Source of the DNA: a virus
Reading direction: 5' to 3' (one strand)
DNA length: 39,814 nt
IMG/VR virus record: IMGVR_UViG_3300032315_000542
Coordinates: 1 to 39,814 of that record
Positions 33,620 through 39,814 of this stretch are shown piece by piece; positions within the stretch are counted from its first letter, which is position 1; every line of letters begins with the position of its first letter. The notes under the pieces are model-generated. The model had not been told where the DNA came from, did not search any database, and worked only from the letters and a program-made list of their open reading frames with translations. Made by a program: the position numbers and the translations under genes.

Positions 33620-36600
33620 ATGGATCCTGATGTAATTGTGCAGTTAAATTCCCGTCTAAGGGAAATGTCCGACCTTTTGAGTCAGCAAAGTTCTGTTTTA
33701 GCTGTTCAAATTCAGGCCATGAATGCTGCTACTGGTGCTGCTAAGAGACAAGCAACTGCAACAAATGAACTAGCTAACGCCGAAACGCAAGCAGGGTCGG
33801 CTTCAGAATCCGTATCCAAATACGAGGAATCATATACTAGAGCTAGCGCAATGACCAATCAGGCGGCCAAATCATTCGGGGCCGCAGCGGATTTGGGTAA
33901 AGATGCAGCACTGAATTTTGTTAGCACAATGGCTTCTAATGTTCCGGGAATGGCCAAATACGAAGCTAGCGTGAAAACAGCTACCGAAGGACTAGGAACA
34001 GCACTTTCTAACTTTGGAATGTTGGGTAAAGCCGCAGGTGCTGTATTAGGAGTGTTCGGTGAGCTGATTGGTGCTGTATTTAGGTACAATGATAACATTA
34101 CCCAAGCATATGATGATGTTGCTACTGCTGGAGCAAGAATAGGTTCTAGTCCAGAAAGCATAATGAGTCTGGGTGCAGAAGCAGGATTAGCATCTAGTAC
34201 TATCGGACTCTTAACCAAAGGTGTTACTTCTTTAGGCACTGATCTTAGAGCATTAGGACTTACTTCCTCTCAGGGTGTCGAAACCTTTGGTAAAATGATT
34301 GACTACGGGGATTCTTCCTTAGCCGGATTTAGAAAAATAGGTCTGACACAAGAAGACGTAATTGATATGACTGCAAAGTACGTAGAATTACAAGCGAAAG
34401 CCGGTGCCAACATGAGAAAGCCCATTGCGGAGTTGCAACGGGAATCTAAAGAATATATTACGAATTTAGTAAAGCAAGCTGAACTTCAGGGAATAAGTGC
34501 AAAGAAGCAGATGGAGCTGCAAGAGCAAGCACTGGCTAATGAAAACTACGCTGCTTACATGAATCAATTAGAATACAAAATATCTCAAACTACCGATCCT
34601 GCAGAAAAAGCATTATTAGAAAATGTACGTAACGCTAAAAGGGCAATGTCCGCAAAAGCTAATACATACGGTGCAGAAAAAGCTACTACTATTTTAAACG
34701 CTATTTCTACTGATAGCGCCGTAATATTTGATGAGAACACCGCAAAACTACAAATGGGCGGGTATAACCTAATCGAAATGGTTGAAGGTGCCAATCGAGG
34801 TCAAGATCAAATAGATGCCATGAATAGAGGCGACTTGGAAGTTGCTAGATATGCTGCACAGACGTTTGGAAGACAGGTGTATGAAGCAGGCCAAGCATCT
34901 ATCGACAATCAAGATGCTATACTATTTGATAGTGAAACTAGAGCAAATGCAGCAAGAGAATTGTCTCGTCAAAATGCGGAAGGGGCAACAGCACAGGCTG
35001 AGGTCAAATCACAGATAGAAGCTCAACTAGCAGCAGCCATGGAAGCAGAAGAAGGCATCATGGCGGACATAGCAAAAATAGAAGGGAAAGAACGTGAACT
35101 CAGAGTAGCAATAGATCCTCTGCTGAAGAAACTTCAGGAGTTGGTTAACAGTATTTGGACAAGATTGCCAAATGTACAAAAGATTGTAACTTACGTTAGT
35201 GAAAACTTTGACCAAATAACAGCCATAGTTAAACCCCTAGCCATCACCCTTGGCGCGATAGCCGGAGGAGCAGTTGCAATTAAAGTAGCAGGTGATATTA
35301 AAAATGGATTAAGTTTTGTTAAAGGGATATTTACTGGTGGAAACAAACCCGTAGGTTCGTCTGAAAAACCAGCATATGTAGAAATCTCCGGCGGCGGGGT
35401 TGCAGGTGGCGGCCGAGGTGGCGGCCGAGGCGGCGGGGTTGAAGGTGCGTTGACATATGCATCTGCAAATGCCGGATCTATTGTAAAAGGTGGTGCTGCA
35501 TTAGCTGGCGCATTTGCCTTAATTGGTGGAGGTGCAGCAGCATCTATATGGATAGTTAGCCAGGCGTTGCCTGTTTTTGCTAACGGTATGAAGTCATTCA
35601 ACAAAGTTAACGGTGCTAACTTAGCGTCAGTTGGACTTGGATTATTAGGAATAAGCGCAGGTGCAACGATGTTTGCCGGTGGCGCTGCCCTTAGTATGCT
35701 AACCGCACTTGCAGGTAAGTTTGGTGTTAAGGGGCCTTTAGAACTTGCTGCTGATCAATTGATCGCGTTCCAAAAACTACCTATTGATGCAAGTAAAGTA
35801 AAAGCGAACGGAGAAGCTGCATTATCTTTTGCCGCAGCCATAGGTGCGACACTCGTGGTAGGAAGAATAGCAGAGATAGTTGACTCTATGAACGAGTTCT
35901 TTGCCAAAAAGCCTCCGTTTAAAGATTTTGAAGACTTTTCTAAGTTAGACATCGATGAAAATAAAGTAAAGATTAATTCTATAGCCTTCACTGAGTTTGC
36001 AAAGGCGATGTCTGCATATACAGGTTCAAATACGATAAGCACTATTAGCACTGCGTTGGCTGACGCGGTAGCTAATCATCTTAAAGTACCGTTGCCGCTA
36101 GACAAGTTCAAAGCCTTCTCTGAAATTACTATTAATCCAGAACAAACTAAACAGAATGCGACAGCATTCAAATACTTTTCAGAAGCAATGTCTACCTATA
36201 AAGGTACAAATGGCGGGGTATTAGACGCTCTTAATGAGTTAATAGGAAGTCAAATAACTAAATTATTTGATCCAGGCGGTGCAGTAAAAGCATTCCAAGA
36301 CTTTTCTAATACTCCGCTTGGTCCTAACGCAGATAAGAAGGCTGCTGCTTTCTTCAAGTTTGCTACTGCTATCGGAATTCTGAGTGGCGGCGGCACTGAT
36401 TCATCGGGCGGAGTATTAGGCAGCGCGGTAAGCGGGGTAGCAGGATTTATTTCAGGTCTTGTAGATGCAGTATCCAGTCAAGACAATTCTTCGGGGTCAG
36501 GGGCCGCAAGAGTCGTAGAAGCCGGAGCCGGATTCACTACAATACAGGATCAATCGGGCAGGATAGTCAAGAGAACAGGTGTCAGAAACTGGAGAAACAA

Positions 36601-37267
36601 CAATCCTGGAAACATCCAGTATGGAGATTTTTCTAGGAGGTTTGGGGCAATTGGAACCGATGGAAGATTTGCAGTATTTCCTACATATGATGCTGGTAAA
36701 AGAGCAAAAGAATTCTTGTTGTTTGAAAGTTCAGGATACCGAAATCTAGATATTGCCCGTGCTATTTCACGATATGCGCCACCGAATGAAAACGACACTA
36801 ATAGTTACATAAACACAGTAGCAAGGGCCGCGGGAGTTCCTTCTAGCACACCTCTATCATCATTGAACACTTCTCAGCGACAATCAATGTTGTCTTCGAT
36901 GGAAAGAGTTGAAGGATTTAGAGTGGGTAGAGAAGAAGTGCTAAAGGCTGCTAAGGGCGGGGTCTTTACTGGTCCAAAAACAGGATATCCAATGGAGCTA
37001 CACGGTACTGAAATTGTAATTCCGTTGAATCAAAATTCGGTGCTTACTAAACTGTCTCAACTACAACATGACGCAAAAGAAGCAGACTCCCTGTCTTCAT
37101 TATTAGGAGACAACACTGCATCTGCTAAACAAAACACGACTGCTAGATTGATAGAAATAGACGGTGAAATGAAAGAAATGATGCTTGTTAAATTAAAAAC
37201 AGTACTAACTGTATTGGATAGCAGGCTCAACACATCTAAGAAACTACTACAGCACATGAGTACATAA
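33620..37267 (+). CDS. Tape measure protein 1 with C-terminal peptidoglycan-hydrolase-like domain
   Basis: 1215 residues, far longer than T4 gp29 (590). The N-terminal half is helical and Ala/Gln/Glu-rich (MDPDVIVQLNSRLREMSDLL). Hydrophobic segments lie near residues 135-155, 540-555, 620-645 and 665-695. A GGGVAGGGRGGGRGGG tract lies near 594-610. Residues 717-925 hold four copies of an F..F.....(I/L)....K.NA.AF..F..A module. Residues about 988-1130 (NWRNNNPGNIQYGDF, GAIGTDGRFAVFPTYDAG, AISRYAPPNENDT) match the small muramidase/transglycosylase-like domain seen in phage structural lysins. The tail GGVFTGPKTGYPMELHGTE is typical of tape measure C-termini. It sets tail length and may open the cell wall at injection. 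ATG has GGAA 7 bases upstream. Confidence 0.85.
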   Translation: MDPDVIVQLNSRLREMSDLLSQQSSVLAVQIQAMNAATGAAKRQATATNELANAETQAGSASESVSKYEESYTRASAMTNQAAKSFGAAADLGKDAALNFVSTMASNVPGMAKYEASVKTATEGLGTALSNFGMLGKAAGAVLGVFGELIGAVFRYNDNITQAYDDVATAGARIGSSPESIMSLGAEAGLASSTIGLLTKGVTSLGTDLRALGLTSSQGVETFGKMIDYGDSSLAGFRKIGLTQEDVIDMTAKYVELQAKAGANMRKPIAELQRESKEYITNLVKQAELQGISAKKQMELQEQALANENYAAYMNQLEYKISQTTDPAEKALLENVRNAKRAMSAKANTYGAEKATTILNAISTDSAVIFDENTAKLQMGGYNLIEMVEGANRGQDQIDAMNRGDLEVARYAAQTFGRQVYEAGQASIDNQDAILFDSETRANAARELSRQNAEGATAQAEVKSQIEAQLAAAMEAEEGIMADIAKIEGKERELRVAIDPLLKKLQELVNSIWTRLPNVQKIVTYVSENFDQITAIVKPLAITLGAIAGGAVAIKVAGDIKNGLSFVKGIFTGGNKPVGSSEKPAYVEISGGGVAGGGRGGGRGGGVEGALTYASANAGSIVKGGAALAGAFALIGGGAAASIWIVSQALPVFANGMKSFNKVNGANLASVGLGLLGISAGATMFAGGAALSMLTALAGKFGVKGPLELAADQLIAFQKLPIDASKVKANGEAALSFAAAIGATLVVGRIAEIVDSMNEFFAKKPPFKDFEDFSKLDIDENKVKINSIAFTEFAKAMSAYTGSNTISTISTALADAVANHLKVPLPLDKFKAFSEITINPEQTKQNATAFKYFSEAMSTYKGTNGGVLDALNELIGSQITKLFDPGGAVKAFQDFSNTPLGPNADKKAAAFFKFATAIGILSGGGTDSSGGVLGSAVSGVAGFISGLVDAVSSQDNSSGSGAARVVEAGAGFTTIQDQSGRIVKRTGVRNWRNNNPGNIQYGDFSRRFGAIGTDGRFAVFPTYDAGKRAKEFLLFESSGYRNLDIARAISRYAPPNENDTNSYINTVARAAGVPSSTPLSSLNTSQRQSMLSSMERVEGFRVGREEVLKAAKGGVFTGPKTGYPMELHGTEIVIPLNQNSVLTKLSQLQHDAKEADSLSSLLGDNTASAKQNTTARLIEIDGEMKEMMLVKLKTVLTVLDSRLNTSKKLLQHMST
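35768..36394 (+). repeat. Four-copy protein module inside tape measure 1
   Basis: The encoded segments FQKLPIDASKVKANGEAA, FEDFSKLDIDENKVKINS, FKAFSEITINPEQTKQNA and FQDFSNTPLGPNADKKAA begin near residues 717, 770, 831 and 893, with a spacing of about 55-60 residues. Each is followed by an F..A....-type helix. The paralogue downstream has at least two copies (near residues 769 and 825). The repeats are diverged, so the duplication is old. Confidence 0.7.
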
Positions 37268-37275
37268 ACTAAATA
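37268..37275 (+). promoter_or_regulatory. Late-promoter motif before tape measure 2
   Basis: ACTAAATA follows the stop codon of tape measure 1 directly and lies 19 bases before the next ATG. It is identical to the motif before tape measure 1 and would let the second gene be transcribed on its own. Confidence 0.5.
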
Positions 37276-37294
37276 TAGAGTAATGGAAAAGTAA

Positions 37295-39814
37295 ATGGAT
37301 CCTACGGTAGAAGCACAACTTAACGAACAGTTGCAGCAAATGGCTGATCTATTAGGTCAGCAGAACGCTGCTATGGCTTATCAAATCAAGATGATGACTG
37401 ATTCGGCTGCTGCTACCAAAAGTCAAAGCACAGCAACCGAACAAGCTACAGAAGCAGAGCAAACCGCAACCAAAGCAGTTTCTGGAACGTCAAAGTATAC
37501 CGAATACCAAGGAAAATCCTTAAGTAAAATAAACGAAGCAAATGCTAAATTTGCGAGTGCGTTAGAATCAGGTAAAGCCTCGTTAATTAGTTTTGTCGGG
37601 TCAATGGTTGATGTAACTCCCGGCGTGTCAAAATATGCTGGTAGTATTAAGAGCGCGACAGTAGCAGTAGCCTCGATGGCATCTACCTTAGGTCCGGCTG
37701 GAGGAATAATTTCTAGCCTGTTAAAAGTATTTGCTAGTCTAGTAACAGCATCTTTAAATTACACAGACAACATAGTTAAAGGGTATGACGATGTTGCTGC
37801 ACTGGGCGGTGCTATAGGTTCTTCAGCCGAAGGTATAGCCCAATTGGCTCGCCAAGCCGGGCTATCATCACAAAACATACAGATACTAACCAAAAATGCA
37901 TCATCTTTGGGCACCAACATTCGAGCCTTTGGTCCGACTACTTCTGCCGGTGTAGCTAATTTTGGAAGATTTATTGCTGTGGGAGATAGACAGCTTCAAC
38001 AATATCGTAAATTAGGACTCACCCAAGAGGATCTTATTACAACGATGACGAAGTATGCTGAGCAGCAAGCAGTTGGAGGGGCAAATTTACAGAAAAGTCC
38101 GGAACAACTTCAACGAGCAGCACTCAAATATGTAGACGATCTCAGTGTTCTTAGTGAAATGACCGGAGTTAATATAGCGACACTTCAAGAAGGAATTGAT
38201 GCTGCTTTAGCGAATGAGAATTTTAACGCATACATTAATTCTCTTAGAATGAAACAGGCAGACATTCTTGCCAAAGGTGGTCCAGGTGCAGAAGCAGAAG
38301 CAGCAAGAATCGAATCGGTAATCAAGGCGAAAGAAGAATTTGCAGCATTAGTAGTAGCAACTGAAGATTCAAAAGCTGCCACTGGACTTCTTGAAGCAAT
38401 ATCTACTGACGGTGCGGTTATTATGACTGAAAATAATGCCGGGATGATAGCAACTGGTCTTCGGGTCCCCGAAATGGTTGAACGAATGAATAGGGGTATA
38501 TCTCAAACCACAGAATTTGCAGCTAATCGCGGAAGACAGGTTAGAGAACAGCAAGCAATTTTTGGTACTGTTTTTAGTGCCGCCGGCGCAGCCTCTCAGG
38601 AAATGAGAGATATAGCAATGATTTCTGGAAAAACTCTTGCTTCTACTGCAAGGAACGGTGATCTTCTAACTAGAGAAGGACAAGCCGCACATGAAGCTAC
38701 TATGGCAAGGGTTAGGGCACAGCTAGAGGCCAAAAAGAAAGAAGAAGACGGGACGATGGCGGCAACTGCTTTGCGAGAGTCAAACGAACGTAAAGTAGCA
38801 TTAGCGTTGGACCTTGTACTAAAAAAGCAATCTGAAATGTTAAATCAACTGATATTGAACGTGATGACACCGCTGGTGAACGTCGTAACTTTTATATCAA
38901 ACAATCTTGAACAAGTAGCAAATGTATCAAAACTACTATTGGGAGGGCTTGCCGTGTTAGCTGGAGTATTTGCCGGCGGCAAATTTATATCAATGATTAG
39001 TAGCATAGGAGAGTTCGCCTCTGGATTGTTTAGTGGAAAAAGGGGTGAATTGGGTTCAAATTCCAGAAACCCATTGCATGTTCAGATAGCTGGCGGCGCC
39101 GGCGGATTGTTAAGTGGTGCTACCGGAGGCGGCAGACGAGGAGGCGGACGAGGAGGCGGGGCAGCTAATGCTGAAGCGGGTGTTTCCGGAATAACAAGAA
39201 TGGCATCTCAACCCGGAGCTTCTAGATCAGGCGCCTTCTTAAAAGGACTTGCTCAGGGACTTCGTATGATAGGGAGAGCCGGCCCCGTTATTCTTCAAGG
39301 GTCGGCTTATTTAAGTGGAGCTATCTTATTAATAGGAGCAGCAATTGCTGCTACCGGTGCCGTTTTAGGATTAACTCTACCTCTTCTTGCAAAGGGGTTA
39401 ATGTCCTTTGACAAAGTAAAAGGTAATAATCTCAGAGATGTAGGGATAGGAATGGCAGGCCTCGGCGCTGGCATTCTAGCAATGGGAGGCGGCCAGGTAG
39501 TAAATGCATTTGGTAGCTTGCTCAACATGTTCAAGAAAGACGACCCTAATAATGATCCTATTCGAAAGTTGGGCGAAAAGATTGTTGTCTTCCAGAACAT
39601 ACCTATCGATACTGAAAAAGTAGAAAAAAACGCCAAGGCATTTGTATCCTTTGCTAGAGCGTTTGCTATTTCTTCTTCAACCGCCGCGCTGGGAACAGTT
39701 GCATCAGGTATTGCAAATGGAGTAAGCAGCTTCTTTTCTAAAGAACCTCCTTTTGCTAGATTTAAGACTTTCTCTGAACTAGAGATTGACCCAGAGAGAA
39801 CTAAACAAAATGCA
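37295..39814 (+). CDS. Tape measure protein 2, paralogue of the first (3' end outside window)
   Basis: I translated the frame from ATG at 37295 to the window edge: 840 codons, no stop. It parallels tape measure 1 along its whole visible length. The start is MDPTVEAQLNEQLQQMADLL. YNDNITQAYDDVA corresponds to YTDNIVKGYDDVA, and KIGLTQEDVIDMTAKYVE to KLGLTQEDLITTMTKYAE. The same Arg/Gly tract follows (GGGRRGGGRGGG), then hydrophobic segments and the F..F repeat (VVFQNIPIDTEKVEKNAKAF; FKTFSELEIDPERTKQNA). The two therefore arose by tandem duplication and have diverged strongly. Whether it also ends in a hydrolase-like domain cannot be seen. ATG is preceded by GGAAAAG. Confidence 0.88.
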   Translation, partial: MDPTVEAQLNEQLQQMADLLGQQNAAMAYQIKMMTDSAAATKSQSTATEQATEAEQTATKAVSGTSKYTEYQGKSLSKINEANAKFASALESGKASLISFVGSMVDVTPGVSKYAGSIKSATVAVASMASTLGPAGGIISSLLKVFASLVTASLNYTDNIVKGYDDVAALGGAIGSSAEGIAQLARQAGLSSQNIQILTKNASSLGTNIRAFGPTTSAGVANFGRFIAVGDRQLQQYRKLGLTQEDLITTMTKYAEQQAVGGANLQKSPEQLQRAALKYVDDLSVLSEMTGVNIATLQEGIDAALANENFNAYINSLRMKQADILAKGGPGAEAEAARIESVIKAKEEFAALVVATEDSKAATGLLEAISTDGAVIMTENNAGMIATGLRVPEMVERMNRGISQTTEFAANRGRQVREQQAIFGTVFSAAGAASQEMRDIAMISGKTLASTARNGDLLTREGQAAHEATMARVRAQLEAKKKEEDGTMAATALRESNERKVALALDLVLKKQSEMLNQLILNVMTPLVNVVTFISNNLEQVANVSKLLLGGLAVLAGVFAGGKFISMISSIGEFASGLFSGKRGELGSNSRNPLHVQIAGGAGGLLSGATGGGRRGGGRGGGAANAEAGVSGITRMASQPGASRSGAFLKGLAQGLRMIGRAGPVILQGSAYLSGAILLIGAAIAATGAVLGLTLPLLAKGLMSFDKVKGNNLRDVGIGMAGLGAGILAMGGGQVVNAFGSLLNMFKKDDPNNDPIRKLGEKIVVFQNIPIDTEKVEKNAKAFVSFARAFAISSSTAALGTVASGIANGVSSFFSKEPPFARFKTFSELEIDPERTKQNA

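Overview
The window is part of the genome of a large T4-like tailed phage with a contractile tail (myovirus). It carries recognisable relatives of T4 gp6, gp25, gp5, gp53, gp26, gp46, gp47 and gp55, T4-style late-promoter motifs, tightly packed genes and no cellular housekeeping genes. The protein style (a giant baseplate-linked protein, cyanophage- and pelagiphage-like gp6 and gp55) suggests an aquatic host. The host itself cannot be read from the sequence.

Region 1 (1-27150, all minus strand) is a baseplate cluster. In transcription order it holds a tail-tube cap/initiator-like protein, gp53, a probable hub protein, a gp5/VgrG-like spike carrying about 700 residues of Ala/Gly/Ser-rich sequence, gp25, an enlarged gp6, and one uninterrupted giant reading frame. 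That frame starts at 14586 and leaves the window at base 1 with 4862 codons and no stop. It is easy to miss because its end lies outside the window.

Region 2 (27151-31905, plus strand) is an information-processing operon: the late sigma factor gp55 with an unusual 150-residue N-terminal extension, the Mre11/Rad50-like recombination nuclease gp47-gp46 (overlapping ATGA), and a Holliday-resolvase-like PD-(D/E)XK nuclease. Bidirectional late-promoter motifs arranged as an inverted repeat separate it from region 1.

Region 3 (31906-32470) has no protein gene but is densely folded. At least ten clear stems make it a strong candidate for a large structured non-coding RNA of about 500 nt. A minus-strand terminator closes it.

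Region 4 (32471-39814) holds a gp26-family tail assembly/baseplate protein on the minus strand. It ends in a textbook -1 slippery site (T TTT TTC) followed after 6 nt by a 7-bp stem, and would be extended by 76 residues from an ORF with no usual start codon at its head. Divergent from it are two tandem paralogous tape-measure proteins. The first has a peptidoglycan-hydrolase-like domain near its C-terminus; the second runs off the right edge.

Together the genes describe tail and baseplate assembly, with late transcription by gp55 acting on [A/C]TAAATA-type promoters found in front of most structural transcription units. The most notable points are the structured RNA, the predicted frameshift, the giant gene, the extended gp55 and the duplicated tape measure.
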